From Ligula intestinalis (Eukaryota; Platyhelminthes; Cestoda; Diphyllobothriidea; Diphyllobothriidae), in NCBI GenBank assembly GCA_036362985.1, contig JAYGXS010000004.1, positions 35,372,455 to 35,436,454 of the forward strand: a stretch of DNA of 64,000 nucleotides, read 5' to 3'. The notes beneath the pieces were generated by a model. It saw only the letters and a program-made list of their open reading frames with translations, was not told where the DNA came from and made no database searches. Of the stretch, positions 22,914-33,060 are shown piece by piece; positions within the stretch are counted from its first letter, which is position 1; every line of letters starts with the position of its first letter. The position numbers and the translations under genes are program-made.

Positions 22914-23028
22914 TCATTTGGTCTCGTAGTGAAGATGCCTTGTCCTATGGAGTGCGAGAGTTCTCGACTGACAGAATCCCTTGCCGCAGATTTCACAGGG
23001 GAACGGTTTCTGAGTGCTGTGGGTGTAT
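22914..23028 (-). CDS. osr: Odd-skipped-related zinc-finger protein, last exon (finger 3)
   Basis: On the minus strand the exon starts after CCACCTCCTCCAG and ends with TGA at 22914-22916. It completes Arg (AG from the previous exon plus A) and reads [20 protein letters not shown], then [13 protein letters not shown] and a six-residue tail. This is the third C2H2 finger of the odd-skipped family ([21 protein letters not shown]), including the diagnostic [12 protein letters not shown]. The protein ends just after finger 3, as in vertebrate OSR1/2 short forms. Odd-skipped proteins are nuclear transcription factors in gut, kidney or mesoderm patterning. Confidence 0.9.
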
Positions 23029-23339
23029 CTGGAGGAGGTGGAAAAAAGGAGCTGAATGCAGTATGGTCCATTACCCTTTTCGAGTTCTAAAATAAGCGCA
23101 GACACAGTAAAAGACCAGTCCCAGGAAATCTTCGCCAAAATTTCCAAGTATTTTTTCGGTTAAAAATGAGTACAGTAGCTTATCTATTTCATGAAATGTC
23201 AACTTCAAATACGAAATGTGTTTGTTGTAATTTTGCTTACCGTGCAGCTGAAACTCAGCGTATTTCAGTTAGAGAAGGACACCGGCTTTTAAACTCACTT
23301 TACTCCGAGTACTTGCAAAATACATACTCTATTCAGATA

Positions 23340-23560
23340 GCATTGCCAGGAACGACAAGGGGACTGGAATGGTCATTTCTGGCTTATTAGTCGTCGTCAG
23401 CTAGTCATACCCAGCCCCAATTTATGCATCATTCGAGGCTAGAACTCGCAATCTTTTTGATCAGATTCTAACGCTCCAGCCAATGAGCCAAGAGCTCGTT
23501 ATCTTCCCGGTTTAGATCCGGAGATATTGAGACTTGTTTATGAACGTTCGTGACCATTAA
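23340..23560 (-). repeat. tRNA-derived SINE with hammerhead-like tail
   Basis: The minus strand shows the leader CCGGGAAGATAACGAGCTC, a tRNA-like head with TTGGCTCATTGG (box A) and GAGTTCTAGCC (box B), then a tail with GACUAG, CUGACGA (23394-23400), a weak hairpin GACUAAUAAGCC, A, GAAA, AUGACCAU, U, CCAGUCC. GACU before the box pairs with AGUC after the site. The same arrangement occurs at 46.15-46.35 kb. Confidence 0.65.
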
Positions 23561-23639
23561 CGGAACTCACTTATCCCCCTCTACCTTGGGTTTCATTTAT
23601 CGGGCTTTGGCAACCTATATACAGCCCCATAAAGCATAC

Positions 23640-23900
23640 ATACTCAACGAAAAATACTACTTGCGCAGTATGCATTTTCCTCATTAATCTTCTGTGCATC
23701 TATGCATTCAAATATAGTTTACGGAAACTTTGCACAAAAATATTCCTTCTTGTGGCCATTTTTAGCAAATAACATCTTCAAATGTTATATTTGACGCAAG
23801 GGTATCTTTTGATTTCAGAAAAGTTGATATTTATAATATTTCGAGACCATGAAATTATCATGCATACTACATCGTATTCACCAATCTATTAGTGCTGAAT
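23640..23900 (+). repeat. AT-rich dispersed repeat (TATGCATTTT family)
   Basis: It shares AGTATGCATTTTCCTCATTA, TTTTCTGTG-like and ATTCAAATATA segments with the copy at 25.18 kb and, more weakly, with 8.85 and 12.99 kb. No coding sequence was seen. Confidence 0.45.
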
Positions 23901-24589
23901 ATGAAGTCTACAAACGAACCCACATATATGCAACAGCGTCCTATATACGCTACATTCCTGACGATCTCATCATTCAAGTCTTCGACTGCTTCTGATTATG
24001 GGAACGAACGAGAATGCGAAACATTAGGCCAGTAAACACCATGTTCCAGCGGCCGCATCCTCTTCTTCTTCTGAACAAGAAACAATAATTTACGTTTTTC
24101 TCGTCCTTCTGGTTACTTTCTAGAAAAAAGTAGAGCGTCATGATGACACATCATATTAACGTGAGAACTCTATGACCTCTGCTTACGAAACATGACAAGA
24201 TTGCGTGACTGCATCTAGTCCTGAACATACGCAGTTGGCAGTGGTATTGACAGGCAAGCATCAAAGTTCAACAAGCGCGCGAGACATCAGGGAATCCCTC
24301 TTCGTATGTATGCGGGCAAGGATACGCACAGAGTGCGCAGACAGCGACCATTCTCAGGCCCTAGTAGTGGAATTCACCAACTGCACGAGCAGTTAAGGTA
24401 CATGCATTACTTCATTAAATGTCAACTGAAAATGCTGAAAGGTGCTTTTGGTTCGAACAACTTACCTGAGTAGGGTTGTCCTATTGATTATCGTGCAAAC
24501 TAATCGCAGAATATTTTAGTCACGTCAGGATACCAGCTTTTGAACGAACTTACTTCCGACCGCCTGCCAAAAGTGAACACTTTAGCCAA

Positions 24590-25150
24590 TGATGCATGCT
24601 CATCCCTTTTGGAGTTGGAGTTGCGCACAGGCCAGAAGCAACAATCAGGCGCCGGGTCATGAGACCGAAAGGCTTACTGCTGCGGCAGGAAACGGTTGGA
24701 GTCGTTCAACGGATCTGGTGCAGTTTTGGATCAAGCAACTACTTCGGAGAAACCTGGAGATTATTCCGGATGAGAATGGCTGAGCACGCAGTGGCGCTGA
24801 AGAAGAAAGACGCTAACTCCTAGGTGGTGGCTCACTCAACGGGACCCGGCCATAATTTCAAGTTTAACGAAGCCGAAATTCTCACAAGAGGTGACAATCA
24901 CGTGTGCTGCGAGCTGCTTGAGTCATGGTTTTCAGGCTCCCAGCTGGTACACATGCGAATGACCGCTAGGAAAAATGAATGCCATGCAAGCTGCGCATGT
25001 ATCACCCCCAATCTGCGCATGTCTCACACCATCCTACCATTATCTATGATTGAGGATTCTTTAAAAAAATCGAAACGTTAAAAAAATAAAATTCTTGTTC
25101 CCATAATCGCATCCTTTTTCACTTCTGAAATGCTTCCTGGAAATCGCATA
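24590..25150 (+). mobile_element. Penelope-like element 3' end (GIY-YIG) with degraded terminal motif
   Basis: FGVGVAHRPEATIRRRVMRP leads through a frame change to SSNYFGETWRLFRMRMAEH, then after an in-frame stop VVAHSTGPGHNFKFNEAEIL and CCELLESWFSGSQ. This is the GIY-YIG endonuclease region in the same order as the 19.2-kb element (YFGET strand, R-RM-EH, GHNFKF, LLESW). Downstream at 25041-25085 is a degraded terminal motif (CUAUGA, GAAACGU at 25072-25078, an AATAAA-like run) and the family-A tail CTTCTGAAATGCTTCCTGG. It is truncated at the 5' end. Confidence 0.8.
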
Positions 25151-25174
25151 TTCGCTTCTATCGGCAACCCACTT

Positions 25175-25400
25175 AATTAGTATACATTTTTCTCATGGAT
25201 TTTCGATGAGCTGGAAAATTCAAATATACTTTATAGCAAAAACGCACAAAAAATATTCTTTCTTGCATGCATTTTGTTTATCAAATTACACCTTATTTAA
25301 AGTTAATGCTCGAATAAACGGTATATTTTGCGTTGAAAAAAACTTTCTACTTGGCAAATAATATAGAACCCTACCGGCCGTTACACTTGCAGTCTAGATT
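25175..25400 (+). repeat. AT-rich dispersed repeat (TATGCATTTT family)
   Basis: It begins TTAGTATACATTTTTCTCAT and shares TTTTCGATGAG, ATTCAAATATA and ATTCTTTCTTG-type segments with the copy at 23.65 kb. It directly follows the Penelope 3' end, so the repeat may be part of that element's untranslated tail. Confidence 0.4.
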
Positions 25401-25459
25401 TCAAACTAACTGCTCTTAGTTTCGTATAAATTGAAAGGCAGGCATCCCAAGAAATGTAA

Positions 25460-25614
25460 TTTCATGGAAAGGCATTCTTTGGGAAATAGGTAGTTTATTG
25501 CGTAAATTTTCGACATTTGCACATTTCTCTCAAGTCTGATGACGAACTGGGGAACCAGTGTCGAAAATTTACGCAATAAACTACCTATTTCCCAAAGAAT
25601 GCCTTTCCATGAAA
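25460..25614. repeat. Perfect 56-nt inverted repeat with hammerhead-like loop (family D)
   Basis: 25460-25515 and 25559-25614 are exact reverse complements, separated by 43 nt. The loop together with the right arm reads on the plus strand CUGAUGA (25535-25541), hairpin ACUGG-GGAA-CCAGU, GUC, GAAAA, UUU and, a few bases on, CGCAAUAAA. This matches the layout of the Penelope terminal motifs (box I, hairpin, GAA, self-complementary AAUU, poly(A)-like signal). Exact arms imply recent origin or gene conversion. Confidence 0.8.
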
Positions 25615-25840
25615 ATAACTGCTCTTAGGAGAATCCTGTAATTCACCACGCCATGAGGAAGAGGTCACATGGCGCTAATTTTAGTTTGTAATCACTACAG
25701 AGTAAATCGTATGAGTTATAGGCAGTATTAATAAATAAACGGATACGATGAGTTATGAATGAACATTTCATGCTCTTAAAAATTCTCATGATTGAAATAT
25801 TTTCTCGAATGAATGCAAAGGTTCGCGATCCAGGTACTTG

Positions 25841-26334
25841 CATGGATGAGGAAGAAGGCAGATCGAGCACCAGGTCAATTGATTTATNNNNNNNNNNNNN
25901 NNNNNNNNNNNNNNNNNNNNNNNNNNNNNNNNNNNNNNNNNNNNNNNNNNNNNNNNNNNNNNNNNNNNNNNNNNNNNNNNNNNNNNNNNNNNNNNNNNNN
26001 NNNNNNNNNNNNNNNNNNNNNNNNNNNNNNNNNNNNNNNNNNNNNNNNNNNNNNNNNNNNNNNNNNNNNNNNNNNNNNNNNNNNNNNNNNNNNNNNNNNN
26101 NNNNNNNNNNNNNNNNNNNNNNNNNNNNNNNNNNNNNNNNNNNNNNNNNNNNNNNNNNNNNNNNNNNNNNNNNNNNNNNNNNNNNNNNNNNNNNNNNNNN
26201 NNNNNNNNNNNNNNNNNNNNNNNNNNNNNNNNNNNNNNNNNNNNNNNNNNNNNNNNNNNNNNNNNNNNNNNNNNNNNNNNNNNNNNNATAAATCAATTGA
26301 CCTGGTGCTCGATCTGCCTTCTTCCTCATCCATG
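25841..26334. repeat. 47-nt inverted repeat bracketing an assembly gap
   Basis: 25841-25887 and 26288-26334 are exact reverse complements that stop at the two edges of the run of N. The missing piece is therefore the centre of a longer palindrome or element. Outer ends read CATGGA, as does the outer end of the 25.46-kb inverted repeat, but the two repeats are otherwise different. Confidence 0.75.
25888..26287. other. Assembly gap (400 N)
   Basis: A run of 400 N, a round number that suggests a scaffold gap of estimated size. Open frames drawn through it are meaningless. Confidence 0.99.
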
Positions 26335-27540
26335 AAATATTTTCTGAAATTTGAATATATATTTTTTTCAAATATCCCATTTGAGAATCGCATAATTGAT
26401 TACCAAGTGAGCATAAGCAACAGCACGTTTATGCATGTTTTCTCGAAAATGTATTTGGATCTATGAGGACATCAACGATCAAGAAGAAAAATAGTATCCT
26501 AATTTGGTAGCCATTTTTTACTAAATAATTATTTTTGTAGGCAGTCAGAAGGATGCTCATTTAGACGTTGCTGAGATTCCTTGAGAGTAGACTGTATTCC
26601 GACTCTACTTAAGTAATTTATTAGAATCGAAAACACGCTTCAGATTTTAGGTTGACATCTCATGAGACAGGGAATCTACCGTGTCCTATCGGTTAAAAAT
26701 TATATAGGCCACCTCCAGAGCCTCGTTTGCAGCGAGCAAATTAAGAAGCGGGCCATAGTTGGATGGAATTTGCCCTCACGCCCCATACCAGTGGCAAATC
26801 TGATAAGTGCAGTGCCGGGTAAAGCTTAAGGCCTTCTTTTAACGAGTACCACTCATGGACAGGTTTATAATGACTCAGAGTGCCTTCACAATGTGAATTA
26901 CACATTTATTTTGGATATTCTTTCGCCAAAAGTATTTTTTTGCCTAATGTTTACCAATTTCTCAACCAGACCATCAAAGTAATCGAGCATACTTACATAA
27001 AAGTGCATGAACTTTACAATTCAATGTTACAATGTTCCTATGTTACAATCCATTTTATGACCTAAATTGAATAATTTGTTCAAAGCTTAAAGAAATTTAG
27101 AATTCCCACTGGCAGTTCATGAGATAGGGAATTTACTGTACAGTGTGTTTTGTAAGTGAGATGGATGCTGCGCAAGTCGCAAATGCACCCTTTCGTCATT
27201 TAAAAAATAACTATCGATGAGCATGCAATTAAGCCTGAAATTCTCCAGGCTCGATAACGGCCTGTACCTGGTCATTTAAATTGCCCTTTTTCATGTTGGT
27301 CATATTTGTTTTCGGAAAAAGGTAATTGATGTTTGTGGCCAATGAAAATTGGCCAAAACTGATGACATTCCCTGACTATGGTGATTGATTAATAGTCACA
27401 TTTTTACAATACACGAATTGGCTTGTGCCACTTGACTGACAGCAATGTAACCTTTTGAGCCTTTTTCTTCATTAGTATCCATTTCAGCATCTATTATATA
27501 CTCATTCAACTGGAACCCGTGTATTCAACCTGCAAGTTAC

Positions 27541-27696
27541 CTGTGATCTCGCAAATGATCCTGTCGGCGAAACGCCTTCCCGCAGACATCGCATGGGAAG
27601 GGACGTTCGTTGGTGTGAGTTCGCTCATGGATGAGCAGGTTGTAGGACTTGGTGAAGTTACGACGACAGTACTGACAGATGTACTGTTTCTTTGTC
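27541..27696 (-). CDS. osr: Odd-skipped-related zinc-finger protein, fingers 1-2 exon
   Basis: On the minus strand the exon starts after CTTTTTCAG and ends CACAG|GTAACTT. It encodes [20 protein letters not shown], then [20 protein letters not shown] and [11 protein letters not shown]. Finger 1 ([20 protein letters not shown]) and finger 2 ([18 protein letters not shown]) are almost identical to the odd-skipped family consensus, including [14 protein letters not shown] and [10 protein letters not shown]. It enters at phase 2 and leaves at phase 2; the last Arg is completed by the next exon, giving DHRYTHS across the junction. The linker THTNERPF is canonical. Confidence 0.93.
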
Positions 27697-27780
27697 CTGA
27701 AAAAGACAGGGTAACAAGTGGCAATGAAGTCATCTAAACTGCACTTTTGACATATGATAATCTTAACCGGTTGCACCTAC

Positions 27781-27852
27781 CTAAACCTGCCGAAAGACCT
27801 CGTTTTCTCCAGCCGATCAACCCGCAAGGAAAGTGAGTTCTGTATTCGGAAT
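27781..27852 (-). CDS. osr: Candidate upstream osr exon (72 nt)
   Basis: The minus strand shows a strong acceptor (TCCTTTTCCGACAG) and donor (TTTAG|GTAGGTGC) 72 nt apart. Read from phase 2 to phase 2 the exon is open, gives FRIQNSLSLRVDRLEKTRSF and then GRF, and joins in frame to [11 protein letters not shown] of the finger exon. A basic segment before KKQFICKFC is usual in odd-skipped proteins. The intron to the finger exon would be only 84 nt. The peptide itself is not conserved enough to be proof. The N-terminal part of the gene is not identified. Confidence 0.5.
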
Positions 27853-30779
27853 CTGTCGGAAAAGGACATAAAAAGATTTTAAACATCGACAACTAATCAC
27901 GACGGCGTCCATCACGTGCTATACAGCAGGGGGCCCGTGGACGGTGACGGCGTGTAAATTTTTTTATAGCTATGTTAAACTTGTGCTGTATCTATCACAC
28001 TCACTCTGCCCTCACCCTAATGGACCCGATGTCAAGGCAAGGTCACGATGACCGCCTGTGAGATCGAGTGCAGGAATTTATCGAGTTGAAAAGCTCATCT
28101 ACGCGTGCCAGGCACGTACTGTCAGTGTAAAATGGACCCAAATGTCTAACAACAAGAAAAGGGGCAATTGGGATTAAATTTACGTGGGAATGCTTGAGAG
28201 GTCAAATTCAAGGGGTTAATTGCAGCTTGATTCGCCGTCTGGGGAGGAGGACCGAGGTGGTGTGGACTTCGTCGTTTGCGGTGATCGAAATACTGGCTGG
28301 AATTATCTAATTTCTGCGTTATATATTCACAGTGCCACGTTTATTACGCACTATTGGATCTGCAGGTTGACTATCTTTCCCCTATCAGCTGCTAGCTTGA
28401 CGGTAATCGTTGCAGGTCATTGCGATACTTATTTTGAAGCTTTTTCTTTTGTGCGCTTATATGTGCTGTTATGAACAAAGGTGTCATTTCTGTCACTTTT
28501 GCACAAGTGGACGCACTAACTTGCTTCAGAATGAGCACTCGCAATTTTCCTAGTTTTTGTTATCACCGCAATTATTTCGCCAACTTCCTTGATTTGGGAA
28601 TGTAAATAAATGAAGTAGGTTTTTGCTTACCTAGAAGTCAGCCTGAATTTCGTTTCGTTTATTTCGCTGTCAGGTTTTAGAGGGTTCGCTTCAATTCCCT
28701 TGGGAGGATCTCGGCAGGAATCAGCCAACTTGCGAAAATCAAATGGCATCCAGGTGGTGGCTGTATTAAATATTCAAACAAACACGCCTACTTACACATT
28801 TGCAGTAAAAATGCAGTTGTATATTTTATTAGAAATACACCATGTGCGTACTTACCCGTTGTCTGAGGAAACGCGCAATCCTCGCCGCACCTCTCTGTCT
28901 CTGTCGGGACCTGGCGTTGAACTCCTCGCCTATCCACATTCCGGACTGTCGGATACATTTTCTTTGCTTGTTTCCTAACTAGTAGGCTCGTGTCTGGACG
29001 TAAAGGGTAGCCATGTGCCAAACGCATCTCAAAAGCATGCACGTTATTGACGGCAGAGACGTTGTTGGTCTGAATGATTTCTAGAGGATCAGCGACGCCC
29101 TTTCTCTCAAACCTCTGCCTAGTGTTTCCAGGAGGGGCAGTTCTGGAGGTCATAACCTGCGCTGTGGCGATAGAGTGTCTCAGAGATGACCGTCCAATAA
29201 CCGGGCTCCATAACCCACCTCTCCCATCTGTTGATGTTGGCCGGGAGCCTTGCTGTGCCTCAAATTGTTGGAGGCGTTGAAGCCACTCAGAGAATGCGTG
29301 ACTAGGACCTTAATTGAAAAATTAAGGAGTCAAGTGAGATCAATGGTCAAATTATGTGAGAACTTCCCTAGCGTATAACTCTGTCCCGAATGGCATAGCT
29401 TAAGCGTACATCCAGCGATGCGTTAACCGAGCACTGACTAGGAACACGCCGAAAAATATGTCATGCACCAAGGGGGTGCCAGGTGCCGATTAAATCAAAG
29501 GCACGGTTGGTATGCTGTTTGCGCACAGTATCGATCTGACAACTGCTGTGCGAAAAAAAATCTGTAGCGTTGCTGAAGGCCATTCCCGACAGAGGTGAGC
29601 TTGTGTAGGAATTCGAAACGTAGGATGAATCAACACCTGGTCCTAGAGAACCCCTTCGCGCCTTACATTCAACTGCCTGGGCTTTGCATATTTTTGACTC
29701 CTGTTAAACTTGTATTTGGCCCTTGATTTAGACTGGCTGTGGTGCCATATCCATTCGTGGGCTTATGGGAACACGAGCGCTTTGAGGAGAGCAATTATAT
29801 TAAAACGCGAGTCTTCTTTGCTATCAATCAAGCCACACACTACTGTCGTTCTGCATTGAGCAGTGGTTTTATCCATTTTTCGTATCATTTCGGGGCTCTC
29901 TGTTCAGCCTCCCCGTCCTCAGCCTACCCCGTAACCTCCTTACGGCTTGTTGCACGTTCAACTTGGCACGTATTACAAAGATGCTGCGTTCGCCCGAAAG
30001 CAGATACCCAGTGAGTCTGCTTTACTATACACGAATTACCACGAAAGTCAGTGTTGCACCTGATCCAGGGCATTACTGAAGTTCGTTTTTTGTGAGAGCA
30101 GAACTGTTCTGTGTGCGCTTTTAGGGCTCTTTAGGCGTTAATAAGGCCACGGCGGGGTGCAATTGACGACCTCAGCACCATGATATTGCCTCATTCTCTC
30201 ACGGCCCCAGCACGCGGATGTGGAATGTTTGAGCCTGTGGGTAACTATGACGCAACTTCAGCGCAAGCGGTAATTTCGTCCTCCCTCGCACTCCGTTCTG
30301 CTTGGTGGGTCAACCGGGGGCAGACGAACAAGTGTGGTCAACGCGCGTCACGTCCGGATGCATTGGCCACAGTCGAGGCTGCATTTTGCGCAAATTAACA
30401 GCCCTGAGGGGGAGGGAGCGGGAAGGGGAGGGCTAGAGGTAATAAACAGCCGACGGCACGGCAACAGAGTTCAGATGTCCCGATTCTGTGTTGATCGGAC
30501 ACCGATCTGCCTGCTGGCTTAGCCGCTAGATCTGACGCAAGTTTTACGCTCTTCGGTGAGGTGTTAGCAGGGAAAACGCTTTAGGAAATGCAACTGACCT
30601 CTCAATCTGTCGCAATAAGGAGTTTTCCCTACCAATCACTGGCGGCTCTGACATTACCAAGAGATTAACACGAGTATAGTCATCAGTCCTTTTCCATGGA
30701 TAAATTGCACTCTCTGTGACGATTGTACGCATTATTTTGCATTAATTAACGTTGGTTAATATACCAGACATTTTTATCC
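27853..30779. other. Region upstream of the osr finger exons
   Basis: osr N-terminal exons probably lie here or further right. A strong minus-strand donor (CAACGG|GTAAGTACG, exon side at 28855) could feed the 72-nt exon in phase 2, but that frame is closed by a stop about 75 nt upstream with no good acceptor, so I do not call it. A partial inverted DR1 relic is at about 28.0-28.13 kb. The rest is unassigned. Confidence 0.4.
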
Positions 30780-31082
30780 CAGTTTCCCTTGTCTTTGTTG
30801 AAAACGTTAACCTACCTATTATAGTAGCCGTTCTGTGGCTGCTAGCCGGCCGGGACAGTGAATCCCAAAACACAACGGGACGAGTGAGTTCTGTAAGTAA
30901 TCGGTGAGCGTTAATCAACAACTGTCAATATCCCTGATCGAAGCCGCCAAGACGACCAGCCCGTGGCTCAAAGGTCAATGCTTTGGACTTCTAGTCAACA
31001 AGTTGCGTATCCGAACCTCGGGTGGCGGACAATCTAGGGCTGGGTGTGGCTGTCTGATGATCGCAACGAAGCTGGAAATGTT
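30780..31082 (+). repeat. tRNA-derived SINE, plus copy
   Basis: It contains a GAGTGAGTTCTGTAAGTAAT module, then CGGTGAGCG, a tRNA-like head (CCCGTGGCTCAAAGGT as box A, GACTTCTAGTC arm, GTATCCGAACC as box B) and a tail with GUCUGAUGAUCG (31056 region) and GGAAAUGUUCAUU, a decayed form of the hammerhead-like tail seen at 46.2 kb. The module at the start recurs after the tail (31.09 kb), so SINE copies appear arranged head to tail. Confidence 0.6.
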
Positions 31083-31260
31083 CATTTAAGCCTCTTTTGT
31101 ATTTGTTGAAAATGTTAGCCTGCCTATAATATTAGCCACTGTGTGGATGCTGGCGAGGCTCAGGAGTAAGCCCCGGGACAGAATGTAACAGGTGAGTTCC
31201 GTGACCGACCGATGAGCTCTCATCCGCCATTTTTTGCCTCCCACTCATAAAACGCACTGT
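31083..31260 (+). repeat. SINE-associated module, second copy
   Basis: It repeats the 30.79-kb module: TTGTTGAAAATGTTAGCC, TATAATATTAGCCACTGTG, GGCTGCTGGC-like and GGTGAGTTCCGTGA. A third copy is at 46.56-46.69 kb, again just after a tRNA-like head. It is part of the SINE tail or a partner repeat. Confidence 0.5.
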
Positions 31261-32430
31261 GAAGTTTGCCAGCATCGTAAGGACATCAAACTTGTGTGTA
31301 TCTGAGGCGCGCTGAGCAACAAATCTCACCTTCTGCCAGCCAGATGCGTCATGGATGTACTGCAAAAGGAAGAGGAACTGCATTTCCTCCCTAACTTGAC
31401 GCGATGGAAAGCCTGCCTTAGAATGTGACCGATTGCGATAGAAAGCGTGGTCCATCCTTTCGACGGCTGATAGGGCTTATTCACTTTCGTTACGGTCGTT
31501 ATTATCGAACGACTGTTTCCGAATACGTTTGTTTATGCCCTTTTAACGCACTTACTCCTGCAGAACAGAATACGCCAGCCAGCCAGCCAGATAAGTCGAA
31601 GTCCAGGTGATTTATGAATCGTGAATGTGACACGTGATATCATTTTGATAATTGATCCATACGATTGCGCAATAGTCAGAAGAATTGAACATATAGTTGT
31701 ACCCACTCAATGAGAATCACATCAGCGTTCAAAAAGTCCCTGCGCCGATAAACTCTAATGACTCCTTCTCGATGTGGCTTTCTGTCAGCTTTACATCACG
31801 TCAAGCACTACATCCAGTCTGCTTAATCTGACTCGAAAACCCACCGGCGTCTGCGATCTTGAAGCTAAATTGAGGTAGACCCTGCACTGGTCCAACGCTC
31901 AGGCCATAGCACAGACACTGAGGAACGTTTTTAATCAATACGATGTGCCCACAATCATGAAATCTGTCGGAGTAAAGCAGTCCTTCCCAGGACCAATGGT
32001 CGTACTGCGAGGGTCGTTTGAAGGGGACAGTTATAACACCTGCAATTGTGTGATATCAGAAGTCTTATTTTTGAAGGTTGATTCTTGTGGTTTTAAAGAT
32101 CAGATCATGTGTGGCACGTGTAGACAGATAGGTTGGGTTTATTAGCCACTAAAATCACACTAATCTCAAATTGCCTGACCTTGTTTCATCATTGAAACCT
32201 GTTTTTTTTTGGAAAATTTACTGAGATATACGTACGGTATATATAGATTTACGTGTAGTTAGCCACTGAGCCTGCATTGGAACGAGGATGGTTCTTTTCG
32301 TCTGCGACAGACGAAGTACCGGTAACATTCGCCGCATTCAAAACAGCAGTAGTAGTAGTAACCGTACCTGTGGCAATAACATCAGTAATAAGCAAACACT
32401 TTTGGCACTGCTTAAATAATAAACCGTAAG
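31261..32430. other. Unassigned sequence
   Basis: No conserved gene or known repeat was seen. It includes a short (CCAG)n run near 31.58 kb. Confidence 0.35.
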
Positions 32431-32640
32431 TACAAGCGAACATGCGAGTCCCAGGAAACAATTGAGACGAAGACGACTCGATCGCTGGGACAATACTTTT
32501 ATTCGCCTGACGTTTCGAGGTCCGACCCATATCTGCTACTGCTCCCTGATTATGTCTCTGATGATGAATCTGCGATGAATCTCGAAACATCAGGTGAATA
32601 AAAGTGTTGTCCCAGCGATTGAATCGTCTTCTTCTCAAAA
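32431..32640. repeat. Head-to-head pair of Penelope family-A terminal repeats
   Basis: The segment 32465-32520, read on the minus strand, carries CUCGAAACGUCAGGCGAAUA followed by an AATAAAA signal and TTGTCCCAGCGATCGAG. The plus-strand copy carries CUGAUGA (32558-32564), GAAACAUC (32584-32591), AGGTGAATAAAAG and TTGTCCCAGCGATTGAATCG. The two tails are near-perfect inverted repeats of about 58 nt around a roughly 60-nt centre. Box I is visible only in the plus copy. The family-A tail CTGGGACTCGCATGTTCGCT continues on the minus strand to about 32431. Confidence 0.8.
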
Positions 32641-32914
32641 TAATAAACCTTCGCTTGTCACTGGCCCATGTATGTGGGCGCGTATTTTGAAATGAGTGTG
32701 TTCAGAAGGCAAGTAGGTTATAAATGTGGAACAAGATATCTCATTTGTGTTAAAATGACATCAGTTAACTGATTTCATCAGTTTTACGTTCAAGGAGGAG
32801 AAATAGACTTTATTCCTGATATGTTATTTGAGTTTAAGTTTCTTTGCGCAGTTACATTTGGGGAGGACGAAGAAATAGAAACCCCCCTCCACCCAACTGT
32901 CCGATGACTTTACG

Positions 32915-33060
32915 GAGATGAGTATTACCCTTAAGGCTAGGGTTAAGGCAGTGTGGAGGTGAGTCTGAGGCTTAAGTTAAGTGCAGAATTCGTGTGAAGG
33001 TTTTCTCTAGGGTTAAAGTAATGACACGGGAATATTTCAAACCCCCCATGGCCTCAGTGA
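32915..33060 (+). repeat. Degenerate TTAGGG-like patch
   Basis: It holds repeated GGCTAGGGTTAAGG and CTAGGGTTAAAG units followed by GGGAATATTTC. It is very similar in style and order to 48.94-49.13 kb, so a dispersed repeat is more likely than a telomere relic. Confidence 0.45.

Larger units (their letters stand above)
23029..27540 (-). other. osr intron between finger exons
   Basis: A 4.5-kb intron splitting the linker between fingers 2 and 3. It contains a SINE (23.3-23.6 kb), an AT-rich repeat (23.65-23.9 kb), a Penelope 3' end (24.6-25.15 kb), a perfect inverted repeat (25.46-25.61 kb) and a 400-N gap. 26.4-27.5 kb is AT-rich with nothing recognised. Confidence 0.75.

Noticed and set aside
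25643..26466. Long open frames running through the N gap
   Set aside because: They are artefacts: N codons were translated as X, and the flanking peptide is the same sequence read from both arms of an inverted repeat.
28788..29153. 121-codon minus-strand frame ending at a strong splice donor
   Set aside because: The donor leaves phase 1 in this frame, which cannot join the phase-2 osr exons. No family similarity was seen. The donor alone is not enough for an exon call.
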